NCBI RefSeq assembly: GCF_901709675.1
Contig: NC_051087.1
Span: forward strand, 17,858,067-17,922,066
From: Syngnathus acus
Lineage: Eukaryota > Chordata > Actinopteri > Syngnathiformes > Syngnathidae
Direction of reading: 5' to 3'
DNA: 64,000 bases
Part shown: in pieces, positions 52,704 through 62,432 of the stretch
Position numbering within the stretch: the first letter of the stretch is position 1
How the letters are laid out: each line of letters begins with the position of its first letter
The notes under the pieces: generated by a model
Database searches by the model: none
The model's input: the letters and a program-made list of their open reading frames with translations, nothing else
Told to the model about the DNA's origin: nothing
Made by a program: the position numbers and the translations under genes

Positions 52704-53705
52704 CAACTAACCCCTTACTTTTCATAATGAGTTTGTAAATGTGATCGTTTTCAGGACAGGCTCGGCAGGCTCCAGTTTTCAATTTCATACGTTTGACATG
52801 CGCCCGTGTGTGGATTATTTTTTGTTTAGCATTATGAATTTTATTTCTTGGTATTATGGATGTTTATTGTCCGGAGAGCTGCATGCACAGCTACAGGAGG
52901 GTGATGGCTTTTGTTCATACAGCCATGTGAGATGCTGCCAGTCGAGTTTCAGGGACTGAGAATTGGTGATTCCAGGCCAGGATGGCATCTGGAGGTACAC
53001 CGAAGTCCAGCTGGCGATGGGTATGTTACCATGGACATTGTTATTTTTACTTTTTAACCATTGTGACACATTTTTTAGAATGTGTAAAAAGGGAGAAAAA
53101 AAACAAAAAAAAAAAAAACAAAGGGGGGAATTGTGAGATTTTAAGTGTTTTCAGAATTGCTGGTTTTTAAGTCTTCAACATGCGAGACGGAGGAGAAGAA
53201 GCAGCTTGGCAGAAATGAAGTGAATGGGAGACAACATCGTGAAATGGAGCCAAAGCCTGGTAACAAGTGTGGAGAGTTTTAAAATAGCTTAGAATAAATT
53301 GTGGATCTTTACAAGATAGGATCAAATAGGTGGGAGAGTATTAAATGTAAAAAATTGGAACAATAACATACAGACTCCAAACGAATTTGGAACAGGTGGA
53401 TAACTTATGAACGTTAAAGTTTGAATAACACATTATTCACGTGATTCATTTGCAGGATAAACAAGGGAAGGGATTGATAAATTGAACAAATTTAAGATGA
53501 CTGCAGGAGTATTATGGCGAAAACAAATAGATTCAACAAAAGTTTTTCCCTATAAAATGGTGGCGTTTGGGTTTGAAGTACATAGTCGCTTCAAAGGAGG
53601 AAAAGCATGAGTTAAGATACGTGATTGATCAATGATTAAATGTTAGTCAAACAACAGATTGAATAAATTACGATGACTATGCTTTGAAAAGTCTATCCCT
53701 TATAC

Positions 53706-54054
53706 CAGGGGTGTCAAAAAAAATAAAAAATAAAAATAATAATAATTTTCGGGCCGCATTGTAGTCATAGCTTCTTTTGGAGGGCTGTTATGACTGTCAC
53801 CCCAAATAAATGTATGAGCACCTCATATTATATACAGTAAAAGCTACAAAATAAACTGACAAGTAACTCGTTTTCAAATCTGACAAGTAAAAAAAACTGG
53901 TCTAATATTTAAAAATAAAATATTATTAAAAGTGAAGACAATTTGCAATTCGAGTAATGACACATGAATATGAAGCACAATTTGTCTTCGCGGGCCACAT
54001 AAAATGATGTGCCTGGCTGCATCTGGCCCCCGGGCCTTGAGTTTGACACCTGTG
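53706..54054 (+). mobile_element. hAT MITE (CAGGGGTGTCAAA family)
   Basis: Ends CAGGGGTGTCAAA and TTTGACACCTGTG with the 8-bp duplication CCTTATAC (53698-53705 and 54055-54062). Non-coding, 349 bp, inserted in the LARD-like interior. Confidence 0.92.
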
Positions 54055-54179
54055 CCTTATACAAAGGTAAAGAAGGATTAGAATTTGATAGAACAGATAT
54101 GGACATTCACACATTCCAATAGAGTTTAAACTGCTTGCAATACTATTACAAATTAATGAACACTTGTGAGTGAGTGCGG

Positions 54180-54233
<54 letters not shown>

Positions 54234-54246
54234 CTGATTGACTGAA
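54180..54246. repeat. (GATT)n microsatellite
   Basis: About 15 GATT units, decaying into GACTGATT and GAATGACC variants up to 54290. Confidence 0.95.
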
Positions 54247-54320
54247 TGACCGAGTGACAGAATGACCGAGACCAAATGACTGAGTGAATGGGCGATCGTT
54301 CGATGTCTGTCTGTCTATAT

Positions 54321-55611
54321 CAGGGGTGGGCAAACTACGGCCCGCGGGCCACATCCGGCCCACGGGACCGTTTAATCCGGCCCGCCAACCCTGAATTAAT
54401 TGTATTATTAAACTTTTTTTTTTGTCATTTTGCCTGCAATGACTGCGTTTCCCCAGTATATGGGGAACCGCTCGCCTGCGCATTTACTACCGGAAGCCGT
54501 GTCAGAAAGCTCGGTGCACACTCACAAGTGCGTGTACGTACGTACTCAGTAGTACGGACATGGCGCACTCGCGCTCAATTTGTATCAGTCCCGAATTTAG
54601 AGCGTGGGCTGTGACGACAGCATTCTTGTAATTCGCTCGCTGAGCTTTCAGATACAGTTTTACGCTAAAGCCACCCACAAACCTTCCCCTGGAATCCTTC
54701 CATTAAAATGAGTGGCCCGAAGAAAAGAAGTGAGTGCCGAATGTTAAAAGAGTGGCCAATTTGGCTCGACGTACGCGACGTGACGTTCAGCCACATCAAC
54801 CCGTCACAGATCGAGGTAAACGGATCTCTCCTAAGAATTGCCACAACAAATTTTACTCCAGACTATGATGCACTAGCAAAAAAGGGAGACCAACAACACT
54901 GTTCCCACTGAAAATGAAGGGGAGGCTCTCAAGTTTGTTGTAAAAAAATGCATTTTGAATATGATTTGTACACATAGCAGGGATTGAAACTAGCGACCAT
55001 TCTCATTTTCAAACAATGCAGGATGCTCAAGGACATTGATGCACCAACTGTTTGCGACTAATCTTAACCTGTAAAGTTCTTAAGGCTTACTTTAAGGAAG
55101 TGTTTCCCGTTTCCTCACCTCTGTTACCAGGTGTTTGTGAGTTAAAACTCTGCTCTGATGTTCAGATACCCCTCACCGTGTTGCCGTTTTGATTACTTTA
55201 TTTGGATGTATGCTTTCACCGATTCTTCAAGATGATATATTTGGTCAGAATGTTTGCTGTTTGATGTGATCTCATAAGATAAACATTTTTCATTAATCTG
55301 ACCTGCAGGCACTGAAGTGATGGAGACTGTTATTCATAATAATAGTGTCGTATTTTATGAGAATCACTGATAGCAGTTTTTTAGTGATTTTTTTTTTTAA
55401 TGCTGTTAATAAATGCATTTGTTTTCAAAAAACTTGTTTGGAATATCCATGCTTTACTACCTACTAAAGGCCAAAATCTTTTATGCAATGACCTTTACAG
55501 GTCGCTTATATTACTTCACACAAACACTACGTCCATCTGCTCCTGGTTCGGCCCTCCGGTCCAAATTTAGAACCCAGTTCGGCCGCGAGTCAAAAAGTTT
55601 GCCCACCCCTG
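54321..55611 (+). mobile_element. hAT element (GTF2IRD2-like), internally deleted
   Basis: Begins CAGGGGTGGGCAAACTACGG and ends AGTTTGCCCACCCCTG, flanked by the 8-bp duplication GTCTATAT (54313-54320 and 55612-55619). It contains a transposase remnant at 54708-54911 (MSGPKKRSECRMLKEW, then CTFSHIN/LLRIATTNFTPDY-type pieces). Sister of 31426-32424. Confidence 0.96.
54708..54911 (+). pseudogene. hAT transposase pieces (GTF2IRD2-like)
   Basis: A 67-codon frame joins an N-terminal MSGPKKRSECRMLKEW to the C-terminal SLLRIATTNFTPDYDALAKK segment, the end of the hAT dimerisation domain. The central domain is deleted. Confidence 0.75.
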
Positions 55612-55946
55612 GTCTATATGCATGTATAGATGTATGTATGTATTTCGTTATTTGTTTATGTATTTTTCTCTCACATTTTCTTTCTCATCTTCCACTTCTT
55701 TCGAGAATCTTCTCGCTTTTTAAGAATCTCCCCTGCCATCTCTCCTTGAGAGTTCCATGCTGTCACTAGAATGTCGTCTAGGCCAATTGCCTTCCCCCTC
55801 TCCATCTTTTACAAATGTCTGGGTATGAATTTTATCTATATTTATTTTTCTCACTCATTGGCGGCCCCACAGAGGGACTTGAAGCGGCTCCACAGAGGGA
55901 CGTGGTGGGCCGACAGAGGGATTACGAACACATATGGGTTTTTGGA

Positions 55947-55976
55947 GACCTCAGTTAAACTGAGGTCAACAGAGGG
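55947..55976 (+). promoter_or_regulatory. Palindrome and polypurine tract before the 3' LTR
   Basis: GACCTCAGTT-A-AACTGAGGTC is a perfect 21-nt inverted repeat (55947-55967), followed by ACAGAGGG, then TG and the LTR. Variants of CACAGAGGGA also occur at about 55869, 55892 and 55913, so the purine motif is present four times in about 110 bp. Confidence 0.7.
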
Positions 55977-56850
55977 TGTGAAGGAATAGGGTCAAAAGAC
56001 ACAAAACCCGCCTAGCCACAATAACAGATACGCTCACATCTCTTTGGATAAAGTATATAAGCAGACAAGTATATTCATGGAGTCAACCAATAAAGAAGAC
56101 ATTCTTTGATATAAGATAATAACAGAAGTTGCTACAACTTCACGATTCAATATGTATTTCTGTGCACTGCAAAATAAATGTCTTTTGATATGTTGCCTAA
56201 ATAGCTTAATGACCCTTAAGGAACTGTGTAATGCATGCCTGATGTTTTCTCTCTAAATCATGGACACGGCCAGAGTCGTCTTGACCATTCAGTACTTGAT
56301 TATATCTTGTGTTTTGACTAAACGTCATATGTCGCCTAATGCGGGACGCCAGCTTTTCGATTACTACTGAACGCTCTGCACAGAGGGAAATGTTTTGCCT
56401 AACAAAGAAAAGATATGGTGGGAAGCATGATTAAACTAAGAATATAATGATGTGAGCAAAGACATGGAGTATCAAAAGAACTAACTTTGCATAGTCAGGG
56501 AACAGTAATAGATTAATGATGTGACAGCCAAAAGCTCACATAAATTCGTACAAAATGACAAAATTGAAAGAATGAGGTCCGACAGTATCAAAGTCAAAGT
56601 CAAAGTCAAAGTCAGCTTTATTGTCAATCCCTTCATATGTCAAGACACACAAAGAAACCGAAATTCCGTTTCCTCCATCCCACGGTGACGAGACATACAA
56701 GTAGGCGACACAAAACAAAAACAAGAAGGCACAAACCATAAATAATAAATAATAAATAAAATAAAATGAGCGATGAATAAAAACAGACCAATAACCCATT
56801 GAATATGAGGGGCAAAACCGAGCCAGTGAGCATACAGCAAGAACAGGACG

Positions 56851-59850
56851 CTACGCTGAAAGGGGGAGCGAGTTCAGGATCCTAACAGCCTGGAGTACGA
56901 AGCTGTTGGAAAGTCTGGTGGTGCGGGAGCGCAGGCTCCTGTACCGCCTCCCAGAGGGCAGAAGTTCAAACAAAGAGTGAGCGGGGTGACTCACATCACT
57001 CACAATCTTGGTCGCCTTGCGAGTGAGATGGGAGGTGTAAATGTCCTTCAAGGAGGGGAGAGAAGCACCAATAGTCTTACTAGCCGTTTTCACAATGCGC
57101 TGCAGGGCCTTCAAGTCTTGGTCAGTGCAGCTGCCACCCCAGACAGCAATACAGCTGGAGAGGACGCTCTCAATGGTGCCGCGGTAAAAAGTAGTCATGA
57201 CGGCCGGAGGAGTCCCCGCTCGCCTGAGTTTCCGAAGGAAGTACAGGCGGCGCTGGGCCTTCTTCGCCAGCGACGCGGTGTTGGTGGACCAGGAGAGATC
57301 CTCACTGATGTGCACCCCCAGGAACCTGGCGCTGCTCACTCTCTCCACCACAGCACCGTCGATGGTCAGCGGCAGGTGTTGGGCGTGACCCTTCCGGAAG
57401 TCAACGACAATCTCCTTGGTCTTGTCGACGTTCAGCAGGAGGTTGTTGTCCCTGCACCACGCGGTCAGAAGGTCAACCTCCAGCCTGTATTGAGTCTCGT
57501 CTCCCTTGGTGATGAGACCCACCAGAGTCGTGTCGTCAGCAAACTTCACTATGCGGTTGCCGCTGCAGGTGGCAGCGCAGTCATGCGTCAGGAGGGTGAA
57601 GAGCAGCGAACTGAGCACGCAGCCTTGGGGGGCCCCTGTGCTCAGTGTGATGCTGGCGGAGATCTTGTCGCCAACACGTACCACCTGTGGCCTCTGACAG
57701 AGGAAGTCCAGTAGCCAGTTGCAGAGGCCGGTACTGAGGCCCAGCTTGTCAAGTTTGCTGATGAGACGCTGCGGCACAATGGTGTTGAAGGCAGAACTGA
57801 AGTCCACAAACAGCAACCTCACATACGAGTCCTTCCCCTCCAGGTGGGTGAGGGCCGAGTGGAGGGCAGAGCAGATGGCATCCTCAGAGGACCGTTTGGC
57901 TCGGTACGCAAACTGGAAGGGGTCAATGGTGGGAGGGAGAACTGACCGGATGTGCTCCAAGACAAGCCGCTCAAAGCACTTCATGACGATGGGCGTAAGT
58001 GCCACGGGGCGGTAGTCATTGAAGCAGGACGGAGCAGGCTTCTTCGGCACAGGTACGATGGTGGCTGCTTTGAAACTCGACGGGACGATGGCCTGCTGCA
58101 GGGAAGTGTTAAAGATGTCCGTGAAGACACCCGTCAGCTCACCAGCGCAGTCCTTCAGCGCTCGACCCGGGATGTTGTCCGGGCCTGCCGCCTTACGGAT
58201 GTCGATAGCGGCAAGCGTCCTCCTCACGCTGTCGGCGGAGAGGCACAGGGGCAGCTCGTGGGAAGGGGGAGTGGCCTTCAGCGGGCAAGTGCTGTTCTGA
58301 GCGTCGAAGCGAGCAAAGAAGCGGTTGAGGTCATTGAGCAGACGGACGTCGCCATCACAGCTCTGCGGCGCGGGCTTGTAGTCCGTGATGGTCTGAATGC
58401 CCTGCCAAAGGCGCCGTGCGTCCCTGCTGTCCTTGAAGTGGGCGGTAATTTTGCCCGAGAACGCCCTCTTCGCTTCTTTGATGCCCCGGGACAGGTCGGC
58501 CCTCGCAGTCCTCAAGCCAGCCTCATCCCCCGTCCGGAAGGCTTTGTCCCTGGCCCTCAGCAGCCTGAAGACAGCCCCCGTCAGCCATGGCTTCCGGTTT
58601 GCCCGAGTGACGACGGATACTGAGTGTGTCACATCATCAATGCACTTCCCGATGTAGGAGGAAACAGAGTCAGTATACTCCTCAATGTCCGCCCGACCGT
58701 CGCAAGTGGCCGCCCTCCTAAACACGTCCCAGTCGGTAGAGCCAAAGCAGTCACGAAGCGCATCAGAGGCACCCTCAGGCCACACCCGCACCCGCTTGCG
58801 AACTGGTCTGGATGTTCTCACCTTTTGTCTGTATGCGGGCAAAAGCATAACAGTGAGATGGTCAGAAAGCCCAAGATGGGGGAGGGGGGCGGCTTTGAAA
58901 GCTCCCTTATGCGAAGAGTAGACCAGGTCCAGGAAGCTGTCGCCACGCGTAGGAAAATCAACATGCTGGTAAAGCCTCGGAAAAACAGACTTCAGATTAG
59001 CATGATTAAAATCCCCAGCGAAGATGGTGAAACCGTCAGGGTGCGCTGTCTGTTGGTCACTGACAGCCTGGTATAGTTCACTAAGAGCCGCGACCCTGTC
59101 GCCTCCGATGTTGGAAGGCGGGATGTAAACCGCGACCAGCAGAATCGCGGTAAATTCCCTCGGCAGGTAAAAAGGACGGCACTTAATGATCACAAACTCC
59201 GCCAGTGGCGAGCAGTGCCTGCATACCACCACAGAGTCCCGGCACCAGTCGTCACGGATGTAGACGCATATTCCACCTCCACGAGATTTCCCCCCTCGTA
59301 CAATGGTCCGGTCCGCCCGATAGCACGCTAGCCGCTCCAGACGTACAGCCGAGTCCGGAATGTTGACGGTCAACCAAGTCTCAGTGAACACGAGCACACA
59401 GCAGTCACGCACCGTCCGGTTCGTAGATCTCAGCAAGCGAATGTAATCCATTTTGTTGTCCAGCGATCGAACATTCGCCAGAAGAATGGAAGGCACGGCC
59501 GGGCGAGCCGGGTTGGCCGCCAGCCTGGCCCGGACGCCCCCACGCTTGCCCCTCTTCAGCCTCCTCGCACACCGCTTTCGACGCTTCCCAACCGGGGGAG
59601 GAATAGCAGACGAGTCCGGCGACGCTTCAGGACGTAGCAGTCCGAGCGCCTTTAATGTCCCCGCATCAAAGTCCAGAACTCGACAAAAGTCGCTTTCGCC
59701 GATGTCGAGCAGAACCTTCCTGCCGTACTTGTAGCACGACTCAGTACGACGAGACGAACGCACAAAACTGCCGGTCAAACACTCATTTGACGAACAAAAC
59801 ACCGTTCGAGCGGGACAGAGAGAGGTCGCTGCGTATGCACGCGCCGCCAT
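56851..59850 (-). CDS. LINE-A ORF2: endonuclease-reverse transcriptase, intact
   Basis: The ATG at 59850 opens 999 codons to TAG at 56851-56853 without a stop. Residues about 1-115 are basic and unassigned. The endonuclease (about 120-340) shows LLANVRSLDNK, FTETWL with its glutamate, GDFNHANL and the closing GLSDHL. The linker has KPWLTGAVFRLLRARDKAF. Reverse transcriptase (about 550-820) shows [28 protein letters not shown] with the first aspartate, GAPQGCVLS, and [10 protein letters not shown] with the two catalytic aspartates at about 772-773. All expected catalytic residues are present. The endonuclease would nick chromosomal DNA and the RT copy the RNA at the nick. No separate ORF1 is seen. 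Confidence 0.95.
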   Translation of the reverse strand: MAARAYAATSLCPARTVFCSSNECLTGSFVRSSRRTESCYKYGRKVLLDIGESDFCRVLDFDAGTLKALGLLRPEASPDSSAIPPPVGKRRKRCARRLKRGKRGGVRARLAANPARPAVPSILLANVRSLDNKMDYIRLLRSTNRTVRDCCVLVFTETWLTVNIPDSAVRLERLACYRADRTIVRGGKSRGGGICVYIRDDWCRDSVVVCRHCSPLAEFVIIKCRPFYLPREFTAILLVAVYIPPSNIGGDRVAALSELYQAVSDQQTAHPDGFTIFAGDFNHANLKSVFPRLYQHVDFPTRGDSFLDLVYSSHKGAFKAAPLPHLGLSDHLTVMLLPAYRQKVRTSRPVRKRVRVWPEGASDALRDCFGSTDWDVFRRAATCDGRADIEEYTDSVSSYIGKCIDDVTHSVSVVTRANRKPWLTGAVFRLLRARDKAFRTGDEAGLRTARADLSRGIKEAKRAFSGKITAHFKDSRDARRLWQGIQTITDYKPAPQSCDGDVRLLNDLNRFFARFDAQNSTCPLKATPPSHELPLCLSADSVRRTLAAIDIRKAAGPDNIPGRALKDCAGELTGVFTDIFNTSLQQAIVPSSFKAATIVPVPKKPAPSCFNDYRPVALTPIVMKCFERLVLEHIRSVLPPTIDPFQFAYRAKRSSEDAICSALHSALTHLEGKDSYVRLLFVDFSSAFNTIVPQRLISKLDKLGLSTGLCNWLLDFLCQRPQVVRVGDKISASITLSTGAPQGCVLSSLLFTLLTHDCAATCSGNRIVKFADDTTLVGLITKGDETQYRLEVDLLTAWCRDNNLLLNVDKTKEIVVDFRKGHAQHLPLTIDGAVVERVSSARFLGVHISEDLSWSTNTASLAKKAQRRLYFLRKLRRAGTPPAVMTTFYRGTIESVLSSCIAVWGGSCTDQDLKALQRIVKTASKTIGASLPSLKDIYTSHLTRKATKIVSDVSHPAHSLFELLPSGRRYRSLRSRTTRLSNSFVLQAVRILNSLPLSA

Positions 59851-59854
59851 CTTG
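59843..59854 (-). promoter_or_regulatory. TISU/YY1-type motif at the LINE-A start codon
   Basis: On the minus strand the start codon lies in CAAGATGGCGGC, a perfect fit to the TISU consensus SAASATGGCGGC, which also contains the YY1 core. It begins only 7 nt from the inferred 5' end of the element. Confidence 0.7.
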
Positions 59855-61426
59855 ATTTCACATATGTGCAAGGATGGAGGAGAATGTTTACAGGAAGGTC
59901 ACTTGGAGATAAAAACCAGCTGGTGCCAGAGGGAGACAGCCAAGGACTCGGCCAAAGATGATCACCAAGGCCGAAAGACGGGATGGAAGACAACAGCCCA
60001 CACACACACACCGAATCGTCCAGAACCAGCACCCACTCCCATGGAATCAAACTCTACTGCGAACTCGCCCCACCCCAACGACTCATCACCCATCAAACTC
60101 GCCCCACACCGGCCTGTCCAACTGAATATAAGCTGACCAAAGAACCTTGAACGTTGCCTTTTCTGAATGGAGACTTTCTGCTCTTGAAAGGCCCAGCGCT
60201 GTATTGTACTTTCCTGAAAACAGAGCTTTCTTAACAAGAATTATGATTGAACTCAACCAACCTGTGTAAGTCTAATTTCTGCTTCAGTGTCTTTGCATTT
60301 TCCTAAATCTGAAGAAATTAAACGAGCACGCAGTGAGTAAATTGGATAACAGGTGATTGGCAATGGCTTTTGCCGTGAGGCGCAGATAGCGCTCCCTAAA
60401 TTGTGGACCAAATCCAACAATGGGTCTGTGGAATATTTAGAATATTAAGACGTCAGCGGCGCGGCGCATACCCGGCATCGTTTCCATAAAGGACGATCGA
60501 TGGATTTAATGAATTGGAGTGACACAGATGGTTTTATAAACGTGTTATTTATGTAATAGTTATTTGAATAACTCTGAATGTTACGTCAGGCCCGTTCTCA
60601 GCTCTTCATTTGTGTTTATGTCACGTTAGTATACCTATCATTTAGCCTGTTGTTGCTCGTTCACGTCTGTTCTTGGTGTTGGATTTTGTCGAATAAATTT
60701 CCCCCAAAATGCGACTTGTACTCCAGAGCGACTTATATATGTTTTTTTCACGTTATTGTGCATTTTATGGCTAATGCGACCTATATTCCGGAGCGACTTT
60801 TAGTCCGAAAATTACGGCATATATATTTTTTATCAACAATCAAATAATTCAGGTCAAGACGCTCGTCCCGGTCGTGACATGTTTCCACAGTGGAGTCCGC
60901 AAAGCTTGCAAAAATGAGTAAGTATTTATTTTGAAAAATATTTTAAAAAATTGCGTTTCTCTCCCAGTTACATCCGTCGGTGCATCTGCGTCTCTTGACA
61001 CAGTTTAACTCAGGTCAAGACGCTCGTCCCGGTCACGTGACATGTCACCCCAGTCGAGCCCGCAAAGCAAGCTAAAATGAGCAAGAAAAATAAATGTTTG
61101 GAAAGCTTCTTTGGAAAGAGGAAAAGGCCCAATGAGGAGACAGAAGAAGAGGCTACAATTTCCAAGAAAAAGAAAGACGGATTAAAATCTAGACAGAATA
61201 TTCCGAGATCGCCACAAAAGCACTGAAAACCCTGCTTCCCTTTCTAATATCCTATCTTTGTGAAGCGGGATTTTTTGCGGTTACTGCAACAAAAATAAAA
61301 GCTACGGAGCAGATACTTAACTGTGAGTTTGATTTTTATGTGGTTTATATTTGTTTTTATGCCAATCGTATCATTTTATTTCATTGTATTTATATATTCA
61401 TTATAAATGTATTATTTATGTATATA

Positions 61427-61994
61427 CCGTATTTATTCTAATTATCGCACAGGGCGATAATTAGAGAAGGTTTATGTGGGCGATTAATTGAGAACACTTT
61501 TTGTCCAATCGCCAAGGGGCACTGAAATGGGCGATAATATGTATATTTTCCTTATGTAGTATGCAATACCTGCATCTCACTGGTGTTCTTAACACTAGAA
61601 GAGCGGCTGTTTTGATCTACCTCTAACTGCGGGGTGCGTCAATTGACGCTCCATCGATGCGACACGTTACCGTCGCACATCACATGTCGCGCACGTCATG
61701 TTATCGCGATCGTCTTGTTCGAGTGTACGCCCTGATAACGTTATTGTGTGAGGATATTGTAGCGGAGTGACGAGTGTAATTGTATCATAGTTTATGGAGA
61801 AAAACAATTTAAAAAGGACATTCGACGTGCTGTCAAATCAGTCATATTTAAACTTGCGCAATGACGTCAGCATGCGGTCGCGGAGGAAAACTTAAGTTTT
61901 GGGGGGAATATTTAGCAGCATGGTATCAATGTTTTTTTATTTATGTCATCGCTAATACACACTGTGCGATTATTAGAATATGGGCATAATTAGA
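61427..61994. mobile_element. MITE with CTAATTATCGC termini
   Basis: The left end CCGTATTTATTCTAATTATC followed by a mirrored GCGATAATTAGAG, and the right end GTGCGATTATTAGAATATGG with CATAATTAGAA, form nested inverted repeats. TA precedes 61427. The layout recalls the CGGACTATAA group. It interrupts or abuts the hAT remnant on its left. Confidence 0.7.
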
Positions 61995-62301
61995 ACTGAA
62001 TATAAGCTGACCAAAGAACCTTGAACGTTGCCTTTTCTGAATGGAGACTTTCTGCTCTTGAGCATGGTCGCACGAAAGGCCCAACGCTGTATTGTACTTT
62101 CCTGAAAACAGAGCTTTCTTAACAAGAATTGTGATTGAACTCAACCAACCAGTAATTTCTGCTTCAGTGTCTTAGCCTTTTCCTAAAACTGAAGAAATAA
62201 AACGAGCATGCGGTGAGTAAATTGGATAACAGGTGATTGGCTATGGCTTTTGCCGTGAGTCGCGGATAGCGCGCTTCCCAAATTGTGAACCAAATCCAAC
62301 A
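61995..62301 (+). mobile_element. Older LTR fragment of the LARD-like family
   Basis: Matches 46834-47130 (3' quarter of the LTR, ending AACCAAATCCAACA) with many substitutions, a 12-bp insertion (GCATGGTCGCAC) and small deletions. Clearly older than the pair above. Confidence 0.88.
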
Positions 62302-62432
62302 GCCTCCTCTGAGGATTGCGTAATCACACGGCTGCCTATGTTGACAGGCTATGCAGTTAGACTGAACTGCTCTCTCTTTATGTCGCTAAGTGTTCAAACA
62401 CTGTGGCTATATTAATTAATTTCCGTAGTTAA

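Larger units (their letters stand above)
47751..53700 (+). other. Non-coding interior of the LARD-like element
   Basis: About 6 kb, purine- and A-rich on the plus strand, with poly-A runs at 49494-49513 and 50984-51006. No retroviral or retrotransposon domain can be read in any frame. Minor items inside: a C-run at 48181-48194, a SINE tail scrap near 50670, a LINE 3' end scrap at 51386-51475 and a small frame at 52524-52703. Confidence 0.6.
56589..59861 (-). mobile_element. L2-like LINE (family A), apparently full-length
   Basis: Inserted in the 3' LTR; the 5' LTR gives the exact empty site GACAGTATATGTGC. Only AT (59862-59863) is duplicated, in keeping with the very short target duplications of CR1/L2-group LINEs. 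On the minus strand it has an 11-nt leader, a 999-codon ORF2, a 0.25-kb 3' UTR and a (TGACTTT)n tail (56623-56589). Confidence 0.95.
45965..60419 (+). mobile_element. Young LTR element without coding capacity (LARD-like)
   Basis: LTRs at 45965-47130 and 55979-60419 are both 1166 bp once the LINE in the second is removed, and differ at about seven positions by eye. A 4-bp duplication ATGG flanks the element (45961-45964 and 60420-60423). The 5' LTR ends CA, then AA, then a TGG-starting primer site. Before the 3' LTR stands a purine tract ACAGAGGG and two extra bases (TG), as expected when two nucleotides are trimmed at integration. The 7.5-kb interior, hATs excluded, has no frame over about 122 codons and no zinc knuckle, protease, RT, integrase or convincing envelope. 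It probably uses proteins of a related virus-like element. Confidence 0.88.
55979..60419 (+). repeat. 3' LTR of the LARD-like element, split by LINE-A
   Basis: Halves 55979-56588 (610 bp) and 59864-60419 (556 bp) correspond exactly to the two parts of the 5' LTR; the LINE lies between. Differences from the 5' LTR are single bases. Confidence 0.94.
44551..60817 (+). mobile_element. Pogo-like MITE, copy 3, with internal duplication and LTR element
   Basis: Starts CCGTAATTTTCGGACTATAA (TA before it) and ends ...CGAAAATTACGG at 60817, where TA has become CA. Its first 500 bp are present twice (about 44680-45080 and 45090-45540). The LTR element is inserted at 45965-60419; the sister copies have the undisturbed site TATATGGGCCTGTGG. 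Confidence 0.93.
44491..61424 (+). mobile_element. hAT element (BED/Zaphod-like), copy 2, split by a 16.3-kb nest
   Basis: 44491-44548 matches 1540-1600 (GGTCCGTAGGTCACTTGGTG, GCCGCACAGAAAAAA). The reading resumes at 60818 with CAATCAAATAATTCAGGTCA, matching 1609 onward. The coding part has a BED-region N-terminus (ATG at about 61078) and, after a deletion, the C-terminal block ALKTLLPFLISYLCEAGFF (61225-61275). Both outer termini are missing. Confidence 0.85.

Noticed and set aside
53926-54483. 185-codon minus-strand frame with repeated INQS
   Set aside because: Created by the (GATT)n microsatellite plus the end of a hAT; not a gene.
56977-58623. Long plus-strand frames (up to 245 codons) opposite the LINE
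   Set aside because: Antisense shadows of the GC-rich LINE-A ORF2, which has all the catalytic motifs; the same shadows appear opposite 3614-4498.
45965-60419. Ordinary endogenous retrovirus whose genes have decayed
   Set aside because: LTR divergence of about 0.6 percent is too small for complete loss of all coding similarity.
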